NCBI RefSeq assembly: GCF_900108085.1
Contig: NZ_FNVR01000004.1
Span: 124,001 to 188,000 of the forward strand
From: Algoriphagus boritolerans DSM 17298 = JCM 18970
Lineage (GTDB): Bacteria; Bacteroidota; Bacteroidia; Cytophagales; Cyclobacteriaceae
Direction: 5' to 3'
DNA length: 64,000 nucleotides
A program made the translations under genes and the position numbers. A model generated the notes under the pieces. It saw nothing but the letters and a program-made list of their open reading frames with translations. It had not been told where the DNA came from and made no database searches. Of this stretch, positions 8,694 through 17,275 are shown in pieces (position 1 is the stretch's first letter; each line of letters opens with the position of its first letter).

Positions 8694-9002
8694 GTTCCGG
8701 TTTGGAACAGAACAGAAGGTTTCTGTCGAAGGCTGGGTCTCAATATTTGATGGCAATAGACTTCCAAATCGTAGTTTTCCTAGCCTTGTCAAACGAGTAA
8801 ACGATGCCCTAGTCCGGTTTTATCCAATTGTATGCACAAAGGTCGGACAGCCTGTCAGTTTCAAAAAATTGGGGCTTCCAGCAGAATTTCCTAAAAACAG
8901 GGTTTCCTACTGACTGCCTCCCAGTTTTTAAATTCTAATTTTTTCTCACTTTCCCGGCCATCCTATATGACCTGCATAAATTTTAACTAAAACCAAAATA
9001 CT
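8694..9002 (+). other. Gap with an open frame and a repeated hairpin
   Basis: A frame without a start codon stays open for 74 codons (8689-8913) and reads plausibly (EGWVSIFDGNRLPNRSF, LVKRVNDALVRFYPI). It may be a broken gene. A 37-base imperfect palindrome (8893-8929) covers its end and also occurs at 32344-32382. The last 70 bases are AT-rich leader sequence for the gene at 9003. Confidence 0.3.
8893..8929. repeat. Dispersed hairpin element, copy 1
   Basis: The ends are AAAAACAGGG and CCCAGTTTTT, forming a stem with one A-A mismatch; the interior reads TTTCCTACTGACTGCCT. Copy 2 at 32344-32382 differs only at a few inner bases. Both lie upstream of an accessory gene. The T-run could end transcription, so a terminator role is possible. 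Confidence 0.6.
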
Positions 9003-9224
9003 ATGGCATTCTCAAAAAAGTACATCGGTAAAGGAAAGCAAGTTGAAAACATGGATATCGTGGAAGTGAGCCTGAATATGGCTGAGCTTCAAAACCACAC
9101 CTTCGAATATGAAGGAGAAACCTTCGTGAAGTTCAATGTCGCGAAGCTCAAAGAACCAGATCAATACGGAAAAACCCACACGGTTTACGTTTCCGTCAAA
9201 GAACCGGATTCGGTAGAATCTTGA
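9003..9224 (+). CDS. Small conserved-looking hypothetical protein
   Basis: 73 residues beginning MAFSKKYIGKGKQVENMDIV. The rest alternates short strands and charged turns (TFEYEGETFVKFNVAKLKE, THTVYVSVKEPD), suggesting a compact beta-rich fold. There is no signal peptide. The style, and a strong terminator right after the stop, indicate a genuine single-gene transcript. Similar small proteins occur beside single-strand-binding and antirestriction genes in Bacteroidota mobile elements; I cannot assign a function. Confidence 0.65.
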   Translation: MAFSKKYIGKGKQVENMDIVEVSLNMAELQNHTFEYEGETFVKFNVAKLKEPDQYGKTHTVYVSVKEPDSVES

Positions 9225-9250
9225 AAAAAGCCCTCCGGGGCTTTTTTTCT
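9224..9250 (+). terminator. Rho-independent terminator
   Basis: Stem AAAAAGCCC / GGGCTTTTT with a TCCG loop and a following T-run, immediately after the stop codon of the 73-residue gene. It insulates the restriction-modification operon from upstream transcription. Confidence 0.85.
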
Positions 9251-9257
9251 TTTTAGC

Positions 9258-9300
9258 TTATCTCAAAAAACGAGATAATCCCGATAATTCTCTATTTTTA
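9258..9300 (+). promoter_or_regulatory. Putative operator and -7 element of the R-M operon
   Basis: A perfect 7-bp inverted repeat TTATCTC (9258-9264) / GAGATAA (9272-9278), 7-base spacer, lies just upstream of a -7-like TATTTTTA (9293-9300; consensus TAnnTTTG). A further half-site-like ATAATTCTC follows. The adjacent XRE regulator is the likely ligand, as in R-M controller proteins. Confidence 0.5.
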
Positions 9301-9320
9301 GTCTCTGACGAATTTCAGGA

Positions 9321-9518
9321 ATGAACCGGATCAAAGAAGTACTTGAGCAAAAGGGGATTACCCAAACTTGGCTGGCGGAGCAGTTGGGCAAAAGCTACAA
9401 TATGGTCAATGGCTATGTCCAAAATCGGCACCAACCACGATTGGAGGTACTTTTTGAAATTGCCAGAATCTTGGGCGTGGACCCGAAAGAACTCATCAAG
9501 TCTAGCCAAAATTTGTAA
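9321..9518 (+). CDS. XRE-family HTH regulator (R-M controller-like)
   Basis: 65 residues, essentially one Cro/C1-type helix-turn-helix: RIKEVLEQKGITQTWLAEQL, then KSYNMVNGYVQNRHQPRLE and LFEIARILGVDPKELI. It ends 21 bases before the methyltransferase gene, in the same orientation. Small XRE proteins at the head of R-M operons usually act as controller proteins that delay nuclease expression; here the inverted repeat at 9258-9278 is a suitable operator. The HTH call is firm; the controller role is inferred from position. Confidence 0.85.
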   Translation: MNRIKEVLEQKGITQTWLAEQLGKSYNMVNGYVQNRHQPRLEVLFEIARILGVDPKELIKSSQNL

Positions 9519-9539
9519 ACCCAGCTTTAATTTAAACCA

Positions 9540-11219
9540 ATGCCTACACTACACTGGATAGGAAAGGAAAAAGTAATCAATCACCACCTAGACGTGCCTT
9601 TTAAGGTACTGGAGCATAGCTATGGATTTGATAACGGAACACTGACCAGCACCGAAACGCAAAGTGGAAACAAGATAATCCATGGGGACAACCTGGAAGC
9701 CCTCAAAGCCCTACTGCCAGAGTATGAAGGTCAAATCAAGTGCATCTATATCGATCCACCTTACAATACAGGAAAAGATGAGTGGAAGTATAACGATAGA
9801 GTTGATCATCCCCGAATTAAATCTTGGTTTGATAAAATTGTAGGAAAAGAAGGCGAAGATTTAAGTCGTCATGACAAATGGTTGTGCATGATATACCCTA
9901 GGCTAGTTTTACTTCATAAATTATTGAAAGATGAGGGGGTTTTGTTGGTGTCAATCGATAATAATGAGTTGTATAGTTTGAAGATTGTCCTAGACGAAAT
10001 CTTTGGCCCATTTAATCTAGTTGGAAATATTATTTGGAAGAATGCTACAGATAATAATCCAACACAAATAGCGAATGAACATGAATATATTCTGTGCTAT
10101 TCTAAAAAGAAGACAGAATTAGCTCCAGAATGGAAATCTCCCAACCTTGATGTGAAGGAAAAACTTTTAAATATTGGGAAAGAGTTTGTTGAAAGATATT
10201 CTGATCCAGAGGAACTGCAAATTGAATACACGAAATGGTTTAGAGAAAATAAGCAGTTTTTATGGCCATTTGAAGATTACAAGTTCATTGATAGTGGTGG
10301 CGTTTACACTGGAAGTAGAAGTGTGCACAACCCTGGAAAAGAAGGGTATAGATATGATGTAATTCATCCTATAACTAAAAAGCCTTGTAAGCAGCCGTTA
10401 ATGGGGTACAGGTTCCCTGAATCTACTTTAAATGAACTAATAGATAGAAAGAGAATAATTTTTGGAGAGGACGAATCAAAAATTATTGAGCTAAAGTTGT
10501 ATGCGTTCGACTATCGCGCAAAACTTTCTAGTGTTATTGAGTTAGATGGAAGAAAGGGGGCTAACACAATTAAGGACGTTTTTGAAACAACAAACACTCC
10601 ATTCAAAAACCCTAAAACAACTGAGTTAATTGAAGAGATCTTGAGTTTTACTACTTCAAAAGATGATGTTGTTTTAGACTCCTTTTCTGGCTCTGGCACT
10701 ACTGCCCATGCAGTACTTAATCTCAACAAACAAGATGGGGGCAACCGGAGATTTATCTGCATAGAAATGGAAGATTATGCGGAGACAATTACCGCGGAGC
10801 GGGTGAAGCGTGTAATCAATGGCTACGGCGAAGACAAAAAGGAGGTAGAAGGCACAGGAGGGAGTTTCGATTTCTACGAATTAGGCCAGTCACTATTTGA
10901 TGAGGATGGAAATCTCAATGAATCTGTAGGGCTGACAAAAATCCGAAACTATGTGTGGTACACTGAAACTAAAACACCCTTGAAGGAAGAGAGGCAGGAG
11001 GACAATGCCCATTTTCTTGGGAAGCATAACGATACCTCCTACTATTTCTACTACGAATCAGAGGCCATCACTACACTGGATCATAGCTTCCTGGCAAGCA
11101 TCAAGACCAAAGCTGAACAATATGTGATCTACGCCGATAATTGTTTGCTCACCAAAGAATTTATGGTGAAGCATCATTTAATTTTTAAGAAGATACCTAG
11201 AGACATTACCAGATTCTAA
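9540..11219 (+). CDS. mod: Type III restriction-modification DNA methyltransferase (Mod)
   Basis: 559 residues. Motif IV DPPYNTG (72-78) precedes the AdoMet-binding motif I DSFSGSGTT (380-388), the order of beta-class N6-adenine methyltransferases, which includes type III Mod subunits. The region between (about 100-370) should hold the target-recognition domain. Mod methylates one strand of an asymmetric site and gives the R-M complex its specificity. It is followed two bases after its stop by rhuM and then res. The central third looks clearly more AT-rich than the two ends, as if the recognition domain had been exchanged. Confidence 0.92.
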   Translation: MPTLHWIGKEKVINHHLDVPFKVLEHSYGFDNGTLTSTETQSGNKIIHGDNLEALKALLPEYEGQIKCIYIDPPYNTGKDEWKYNDRVDHPRIKSWFDKIVGKEGEDLSRHDKWLCMIYPRLVLLHKLLKDEGVLLVSIDNNELYSLKIVLDEIFGPFNLVGNIIWKNATDNNPTQIANEHEYILCYSKKKTELAPEWKSPNLDVKEKLLNIGKEFVERYSDPEELQIEYTKWFRENKQFLWPFEDYKFIDSGGVYTGSRSVHNPGKEGYRYDVIHPITKKPCKQPLMGYRFPESTLNELIDRKRIIFGEDESKIIELKLYAFDYRAKLSSVIELDGRKGANTIKDVFETTNTPFKNPKTTELIEEILSFTTSKDDVVLDSFSGSGTTAHAVLNLNKQDGGNRRFICIEMEDYAETITAERVKRVINGYGEDKKEVEGTGGSFDFYELGQSLFDEDGNLNESVGLTKIRNYVWYTETKTPLKEERQEDNAHFLGKHNDTSYYFYYESEAITTLDHSFLASIKTKAEQYVIYADNCLLTKEFMVKHHLIFKKIPRDITRF

Positions 11220-11221
11220 GC

Positions 11222-12214
11222 ATGAGTGAACAACAAAATAATTTCTTGCTCTATACCGCACCTTCTGGAGAAGTGCGAGTGCAGGTTTACCTTCAGGATG
11301 AAAGTGTTTGGTTGACACAAAAGGCAATGAGTGAGCTTTTTGGAGTCAATGTGCCAGCAATTAGTAAGCACCTGACCAATATTTTTGAAGAGGGTGAGCT
11401 TCAGGAAAATTCAGTTATTTCCATTTTGGAAACAACTGCTTCGGACGGGAAAAACTACAAAACTAATTTTTATAACCTGGACGCTATTATTTCAGTCGGG
11501 TACCGCGTCAATTCATCCAAAGCAACTCAGTTCAGGATTTGGGCGACCCAAACCTTAAAAGAATTTATCATCAAAGGGTTTGTGTTGGATGATGAGCGAT
11601 TAAAGCAAGGAACTACCGCTTTTGGTAAGGACTATTTTAAGGAGTTGCTCCGAAGGGTTCGTTCTATCCGTGCAAGTGAGCGGAGGATATACCAGCAGGT
11701 GACAGACATTTTTGCAGAATGCAGCATCGATTATGATCCTAAGTCGGAGATCACCAAGAATTTTTATGCGATGGTTCAGAATAAATTTCATTTTGCCATC
11801 ACGGGTAAGACGGCCGCTGAAATTATTCATCTCTCAGCTGACGCCAAAAAAGAAAACATGGGCCTGACCACTTGGAAAAATAGCCCCGATGGCCGAGTGT
11901 TAAAGTCGGATGTGATCATCGCCAAGAATTACCTTCAGGAAAAAGAGATCCAACAATTGGAAAGAACCGTGACAGGATATTTCGATTACATCGAAGGGCT
12001 GATTGAGCGAGAGAATACCTTTACCATGGAAGGCTTGGCGGAAAGCGTCAACAAGTTTTTGACTTTTAATGAATATAGAGTCCTTTCCGGAAAAGGCCGG
12101 ATTTCTAAACTTCAGGCAGACAAAAAAGCGGTAAAGGAATATGATGAGTTTAACAAAACGCAAAAAATCATCTCTGACTTTGACAAAGAAGTGAAAAAAT
12201 TGAAGAAGAAGTAA
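11222..12214 (+). CDS. rhuM: RhuM-family protein inside the type III R-M operon
   Basis: 330 residues. The N-terminal part has the RhuM signature: a short beta region (FLLYTAPSGEVRVQVYLQDE), VWLTQKAMSELFGVNVPAIS, NFYNLDAIISVGYRVNSSKA, and QFRIWATQTLKEFIIKGFVLD. The C-terminal half is helical and charged. RhuM was first noted in a Salmonella pathogenicity island; its biochemistry is not settled, but related proteins sit inside many R-M and defence operons. Start and stop overlap its neighbours tightly (two bases from mod, one-base overlap with res), so it is an integral operon member. The HTH-like N-terminus suggests DNA binding. Confidence 0.85.
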   Translation: MSEQQNNFLLYTAPSGEVRVQVYLQDESVWLTQKAMSELFGVNVPAISKHLTNIFEEGELQENSVISILETTASDGKNYKTNFYNLDAIISVGYRVNSSKATQFRIWATQTLKEFIIKGFVLDDERLKQGTTAFGKDYFKELLRRVRSIRASERRIYQQVTDIFAECSIDYDPKSEITKNFYAMVQNKFHFAITGKTAAEIIHLSADAKKENMGLTTWKNSPDGRVLKSDVIIAKNYLQEKEIQQLERTVTGYFDYIEGLIERENTFTMEGLAESVNKFLTFNEYRVLSGKGRISKLQADKKAVKEYDEFNKTQKIISDFDKEVKKLKKK

Positions 12215-14823
12215 TGGAACTGAAGCCCTATCAACAAGAAGTCATCAATGATTTGTCTCTATTCTTGGAGAGCGTGCAAGAAACCAAGGACACCGCCTTG
12301 GCATTTCATAATTTTTGGTCAGCTCATCCAAAAACGCCATTGATGCCTTTTCCTGGAACAGCCATTGAACCTTACAAAAACAATGTGCCTCGGGTACCTC
12401 ATATTTGTCTGAAAGTACCCACCGCAGGAGGGAAGACTTTTATTGCCTGCAATGCCATCAAGACTATTTTTGATGCATTTAACTATGACAAGCCAAAAGC
12501 TGTGGTGTGGCTGGTTCCCTCCATTACCATTTTGGAACAGACCATCAAAAATCTTAAAGATCCATCTCACCCCTATAGACAAAAAATCAATTCTCACTTT
12601 GGAAACAAAGTTGAGGTTTTTGATAAATCAACCCTGCTTCAGGGTAGCGGATTCAATGCAACCTCGGTGAAGGAGCAATTGAACATAATGGTGTTTAGCT
12701 TCGATAGTTTAAAGGCCAAAAACAAAGAAGACAGAAAGGTTTTTCAGGAAAATGGAAACCTCCAATCTTTTGAGAGCTTCCTGGAAAAGAATGATGAGAT
12801 CACGCTGGGGGCGGTTATAAAATACCTTAATCCGGTGGTTGTGGTAGATGAAAGTCACAACGCAGAAAGTGATCTGAGTGTGGATATGCTTAAGGAAATC
12901 AATCCTTGCTTTATCCTGGACCTAACTGCTACACCTCGCAAAAACAGCAACATCATTAGCTTCATAGATGCACTGGATCTGAAGAAGGAGAATATGGTGA
13001 AGCTTCCGGTGATTGTGTATAATCATCAGGATAAGACTGAAGTGATCAACTCTTCCCTGCAGCTTCAGAGGCGACTTGAGAAACAGGCACTGGATGAAGA
13101 GAAAAACGGAGGGAAATACATTCGACCGATTGTGCTTTTTCAAGCCCAACCGCGAAATGCTGATGATAACACAACTTTCGAAAAACTGAAAGAGAAGCTT
13201 ATCGAGTTGAAAATTCCAGAAGAGCAAATCAAAATCAAGACGGCCAATCTAAATGAATTAAAGAATATCGACTTGATGAGTCGAGACTGTGAAGTACGAT
13301 TCATCATTACGGTAAATGCACTTAAAGAAGGCTGGGACTGTCCCTTTGCCTATATTTTGGCTTCTTTGGCAGACAAGAGTTCGGCGGTGGACGTGGAGCA
13401 GATTTTGGGGCGAGTTTTGAGACAGCCCTATGTAATGAAGCACAAATTCCCCTTGCTTAATGTGAGTTATGTTTTGACCGCATCTTCCAGATTTTTAGAG
13501 ACACTAGACAACATTGTAAAGGGGCTGAACAAGGCGGGATTTAGTGATAAAGATTATAAGTTGGCTGATTCCACTGCCGTGGAACCTGCTAGACCGGCAG
13601 ATCCTTTACAACAGCTTACCTTAATTCCATCTCTTGGTGTGACTCAAAATCAGCCGGAATCAGATGAGGATATCACTTCAGATATTGATGTGTCAAGAAT
13701 TTCAGTTTCTGACGATTATCCAGAAGTGGAATCGGTATCTGAAATAGAAAACACGGCGATTGAACAAAATGAAGCTTTTGAAAAAGCAGTCTCTGAAATG
13801 GAATCCAGTGGTATTCCAGTATTGCCCAACGAAATCCAAAAATTGGTGAAAAGATATACGATAAAAGAGGTTTTTAAAGATGAGGTGGAGAAAGTAAACC
13901 TCCCTCAGTTCTATCTCAAGGTGCCTTCCAACGATTTATTCAGTTCAGGCTTAGAAGAGCTTCCATTAGAAAAGGAAAACTTATTGGAAGGCTTTGCTTT
14001 GAGTAAAGCAGATACCAACATCGCTTTTGACACCATCACTTCAGAGCTTTACAAGGTAGATTTGGATGAGACTAAAAAGGAACATACACCAACTTTTGTT
14101 CGCTTGGATGGAATAGTCAAAGAAAGTGTCATGACCTTTCTACTTGATCCAGCTAGAAAAGAGAGTAGGATTAAGAATTTTACAAGGAGGATCATGGATT
14201 TGATTGGGAACATGTATCCTATTGCTGACAAGGAAATAGAGAAATATATCAACCGGATCTTAGAGGACTTTACTGATGAGCAGTTTTCTGCTTTCGCGAA
14301 CAACGAATACACCTATAAGGATAAAATAAAGCAAAAAATTACCGCGCTTTCTGAATCCTACGCTGAACAAAAATTCAAGGACTTTTTGGATACGGATAAG
14401 GTCTTCATCAAATCATCCTACTCACTGCCCAAAAGCATATCGCCTGGGGATACGGCCAAGGATATCACCAAATCTCTGTATGAGAAAGAAGGAAAGATGA
14501 ATGGTTTTGAAGAGCAGGTAATCAATGAAATCGGAAACATGAGCAATATCGCATTTTGGTCACGCAATATTGACAGAAAAGGCTTCCGGATTAATGGCTT
14601 TATAAACCACTATCCTGATTTTATCATCCAAACGAAAAGCGGTAAGACTGTCCTATTGGAGACAAAAGGAGACCATTTGGATGCTGAACAAAAAATCCGA
14701 TTAGGCGCGTTTTGGGCAAGTAAAGCGGGAAATAATTTCCGGTATTTTATGGTCTATGAAAGACGTACGGTAGATGGGGCTTACAAGCTTGAGGACTTTC
14801 TGAAAATAATTAAGGATATCTAG
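12214..14823 (+). CDS. res: Type III restriction enzyme Res subunit
   Basis: 869 residues. SF2 helicase motifs: Walker A VPTAGGKT (68-75), DESH (212-215) and QILGRVLRQP (about 396-405). The C-terminal nuclease is a PD-(D/E)xK domain with PD at 801-802 and ETK at 816-818 (HYPDFIIQTKSG, VLLETKGDHLD). This is the normal architecture of type III Res, which translocates or switches along DNA and cuts when bound with Mod. All key residues are present, so the system looks active. It starts on the last base of the rhuM stop codon. Confidence 0.92.
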   Translation: MELKPYQQEVINDLSLFLESVQETKDTALAFHNFWSAHPKTPLMPFPGTAIEPYKNNVPRVPHICLKVPTAGGKTFIACNAIKTIFDAFNYDKPKAVVWLVPSITILEQTIKNLKDPSHPYRQKINSHFGNKVEVFDKSTLLQGSGFNATSVKEQLNIMVFSFDSLKAKNKEDRKVFQENGNLQSFESFLEKNDEITLGAVIKYLNPVVVVDESHNAESDLSVDMLKEINPCFILDLTATPRKNSNIISFIDALDLKKENMVKLPVIVYNHQDKTEVINSSLQLQRRLEKQALDEEKNGGKYIRPIVLFQAQPRNADDNTTFEKLKEKLIELKIPEEQIKIKTANLNELKNIDLMSRDCEVRFIITVNALKEGWDCPFAYILASLADKSSAVDVEQILGRVLRQPYVMKHKFPLLNVSYVLTASSRFLETLDNIVKGLNKAGFSDKDYKLADSTAVEPARPADPLQQLTLIPSLGVTQNQPESDEDITSDIDVSRISVSDDYPEVESVSEIENTAIEQNEAFEKAVSEMESSGIPVLPNEIQKLVKRYTIKEVFKDEVEKVNLPQFYLKVPSNDLFSSGLEELPLEKENLLEGFALSKADTNIAFDTITSELYKVDLDETKKEHTPTFVRLDGIVKESVMTFLLDPARKESRIKNFTRRIMDLIGNMYPIADKEIEKYINRILEDFTDEQFSAFANNEYTYKDKIKQKITALSESYAEQKFKDFLDTDKVFIKSSYSLPKSISPGDTAKDITKSLYEKEGKMNGFEEQVINEIGNMSNIAFWSRNIDRKGFRINGFINHYPDFIIQTKSGKTVLLETKGDHLDAEQKIRLGAFWASKAGNNFRYFMVYERRTVDGAYKLEDFLKIIKDI

Positions 14824-14988
14824 GCAAAGTCCCTAAAAGCCGAGTCCTAGACTTCGAGGACAAAATCCAATACCGGCAATTTTCTAAGTATTGGTCGGAC
14901 GGTTAAGTTGATGAAGGAGATTGATGTGGCGGGTAACGATTTGGTATAAAGTAGGAATGAATAAATAAGTAAGCAATTATAAATAAAT

Positions 14989-15504
14989 ATGAAAAAGCTC
15001 ATTTTCTTTTGGCTGACATTATCATGTCTTTCAGCTCATGCCCAAGAAAGATTTTCAAACGTACAGTTTCAAGGCGCGAGGAAGCAGATTTTAGAAGCTT
15101 TTGAAAAAAATGTTTATGTCTCTGGGAAACTAACTTCTGGAGAAACAATAAAATCTTCCTGTTCTGGTGGATCATGTTCTATTGTAATCGAATATAATGG
15201 TAGATCCGTTGAACAACCTATTGGGGATGATATTTCCCAACTAACAATCTATGAGTATGACTTTTCGGGTGATGGGGATTCTGAGATTGTTGTGATTAAC
15301 GATTTTATGGACACTTCTTTCCTTTTTGTATTTAGTTATTCAAAGGGGTTGATTCAGAAAATATTTCAATATGAAGTTTCATATTATAAAACGGAGATAA
15401 TGAAGGATTATATTATCTATTACTTGCCAAGTGGACCTGAAAACATTTGGCATTATTATCAAGGAGGTTTCTGGGAATTGAATCCAATGGAAATTGAGTG
15501 GTAG
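14989..15504 (+). CDS. Secreted protein of unknown function
   Basis: 171 residues with a clear signal peptide (MKKLIFFWLTLSCLSAHA, cleavage before Gln). The mature part has a CSGGSC pair and EYDFSGDGDSEIVVIND, which resembles a calcium-binding FG-GAP/VCBS-type loop, followed by beta strands. I do not recognise a named family. It sits in AT-rich DNA between the type III R-M operon and the ion-channel gene. The 165 bases before it contain a short open tail (KLMKEIDVAGNDLV, stop near 14945), possibly the remnant of another gene. Confidence 0.65.
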   Translation: MKKLIFFWLTLSCLSAHAQERFSNVQFQGARKQILEAFEKNVYVSGKLTSGETIKSSCSGGSCSIVIEYNGRSVEQPIGDDISQLTIYEYDFSGDGDSEIVVINDFMDTSFLFVFSYSKGLIQKIFQYEVSYYKTEIMKDYIIYYLPSGPENIWHYYQGGFWELNPMEIEW

Positions 15505-15639
15505 CCTTTCAAGGTAATTAAGGCCCAAAGTCCGATGCCTCGATTTCAAAAACATCATTCATTATTAAATAATTATCAAAGCCATTACCGAGATGGATAG
15601 TACGTTGAAGGAAATTGATGGAGTTAAAAATTTACCAAT

Positions 15640-16821
15640 ATGAATAGAAATCAAATTCAAAGAATTTTAAAGAAAAATGGCCTTCAAGGAGATTCTTTGG
15701 TTGATGTTTGGTACTCAGATCATTCGAAAGCAAGAGATCTTTTGGATAGAATAATTCCTGGATATGGCCAAAAAATCGAGAAGCAGATTAGATGGGAGAC
15801 TGAACCCGGGATAAAGGCGCTAGAAATAATCAAATCAAAAATTAATATTCTTCAAAAAGAAACAGCTGCTCAAAATTCTGAAAGAGTTCGAAGTGGAGAT
15901 TATCAAATAGAAAAAACTATAATCGATTTTAATCAAATTTTAATTGATGGAATTTCCATAAGTCAATTTATGTATACCAACATTCCTCATACCTACAGTA
16001 CTGGAGGTTGGATGGATTTATTAGGTATACCATTGAAATGGATTCGATTGCAAAATTGCATAATACGGAATGCTCAACTTTCTTGTGGGATATTTGATAA
16101 TTCTGAATTTTATAATGTCGAGTTTCTGAACTGTAATCTTAATGATTGCTCATTTAAAAACTGTAGAATTGGCTTCATTAGATTTGGAGATCAATCTGGC
16201 TCTTTCACAAATGCTGATTTGAATAATGCTTTTGTAAATGCTATAGATTTTTCATCTAAGATGTGGGGAGGGGCAAAAATTAATGAGATCTCGTATTTTG
16301 GTTTATTGAAAATCTCAATTTTCGGAGAAAATAGTTTTAGTAAATACAATAACTATACTTCATTTTCTGCCTGTAATGTGTCAGTAGATAGCGAGCAAGA
16401 ACCATATAAGGAATTATCCGAATATGTTATATGGTTTCAAAATACAATTAGTAAATTTTCAAAAATCTCAAGTGAACCTAGAATTTTTCCTCGGGAATTA
16501 CACAGAATGAAAAATGTTTTACTGGCATTTTCAACAAAAAATTGGAGTTCTATTTCTGCTATTTTCTTTTCTGCTGCATTGATAGTTTTAACTTTTTCTT
16601 TTTCATTTCTTTTTTTGAAAGAAAATTTCTTGAATATTTCTAGTTTTGGCGATTCAATTAATTTTAGTGTCCAAATTTTTACTGGTCTAGGTTATGCTGA
16701 TATTAAGCCTGATCTAACAAAAGGTTCCTTAGGGAACACAATTGTTTCAATAGAAAATATAGTTGGATATATTTGGATTTCACTTACTCTTGTGGTTATC
16801 GGAAGGAAGATTTTAAAATAG
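15640..16821 (+). CDS. Pentapeptide-repeat protein fused to a two-helix ion-channel domain
   Basis: 393 residues. An N-terminal helical region (1-130) is followed by pentapeptide-like repeats at about 135-205 (NCIIRNAQLSCGIFDNSEF, NVEFLNCNLNDCSFKNC, FTNADLNNAFVNAIDF). The C-terminus has two membrane helices (about 302-325 and 367-388) around a pore-loop sequence FTGLGYADI (347-355). This matches the two-helix K+ channel family (filter TxGYGD), except that the outer Gly is Ala (GYAD). Repeat-plus-pore proteins are a known but little-studied class. Its location just after a type III R-M operon, in AT-rich DNA, suggests a defence or stress effector; that is inference. Confidence 0.72.
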   Translation: MNRNQIQRILKKNGLQGDSLVDVWYSDHSKARDLLDRIIPGYGQKIEKQIRWETEPGIKALEIIKSKINILQKETAAQNSERVRSGDYQIEKTIIDFNQILIDGISISQFMYTNIPHTYSTGGWMDLLGIPLKWIRLQNCIIRNAQLSCGIFDNSEFYNVEFLNCNLNDCSFKNCRIGFIRFGDQSGSFTNADLNNAFVNAIDFSSKMWGGAKINEISYFGLLKISIFGENSFSKYNNYTSFSACNVSVDSEQEPYKELSEYVIWFQNTISKFSKISSEPRIFPRELHRMKNVLLAFSTKNWSSISAIFFSAALIVLTFSFSFLFLKENFLNISSFGDSINFSVQIFTGLGYADIKPDLTKGSLGNTIVSIENIVGYIWISLTLVVIGRKILK

Positions 16822-16882
16822 AGAGCTATATTAATAAGAAAAATTAAGATTGGATTTGGGATTTAATTTGGGAATCTTGAAG

Positions 16883-16917
16883 AAATGAAACTCTTTTTGG
16901 AAATCAGTTTCATTTTT
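16883..16917. terminator. Bidirectional terminator between convergent genes
   Basis: A perfect 9-bp stem AAATGAAAC (16883-16891) / GTTTCATTT (16907-16915) with a 15-base loop and a T-rich tail. It lies between the convergent genes at 15640 and 17275 and overlaps the stop of the latter. Confidence 0.65.
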
Positions 16918-17275
16918 CTTTCATTCTTAATTGAATCCCCTCCATTTGAAAGTATTTCGTTAGTCCGATACCTAGACCAATCCCGCCTAGAACCCCTAAA
17001 AATGTAAGACCTTTATTTAGAATATTATCTTCTTCAAGATTCATTTTTTCCTGAATCATTATTATAAGGCTGATTGAGAAAACAAAAATTGATATTCCAA
17101 AAAGCCATTTTGTCCAGAAAATTAGTGGTTGTATTCTCGAATTGAATATATTGTTCCCAGCAAGAGTTTTTGATTCATCATCAATATATTTTTTAGTGGT
17201 ATCATATTTTAGATTGACTTTTCTCCAAAGAAAAGAAAATATAAGCGTACATAGAAACGATATTAAATAGCCCAT
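16910..17275 (-). CDS. Small membrane protein of unknown function
   Basis: 121 residues with about three hydrophobic segments (2-17, 54-73, 86-107), a basic first loop (WRKVNLKYDTTKKY) and a charged C-terminus (LRMKEK). The last helix is Gly-rich (GLTFLGVLGGIGLGIGLTKYF). I do not recognise the family. It converges on the ion-channel gene and has the same AT-rich composition, so it may belong to the same acquired segment. Confidence 0.55.
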   Translation of the reverse strand: MGYLISFLCTLIFSFLWRKVNLKYDTTKKYIDDESKTLAGNNIFNSRIQPLIFWTKWLFGISIFVFSISLIIMIQEKMNLEEDNILNKGLTFLGVLGGIGLGIGLTKYFQMEGIQLRMKEK

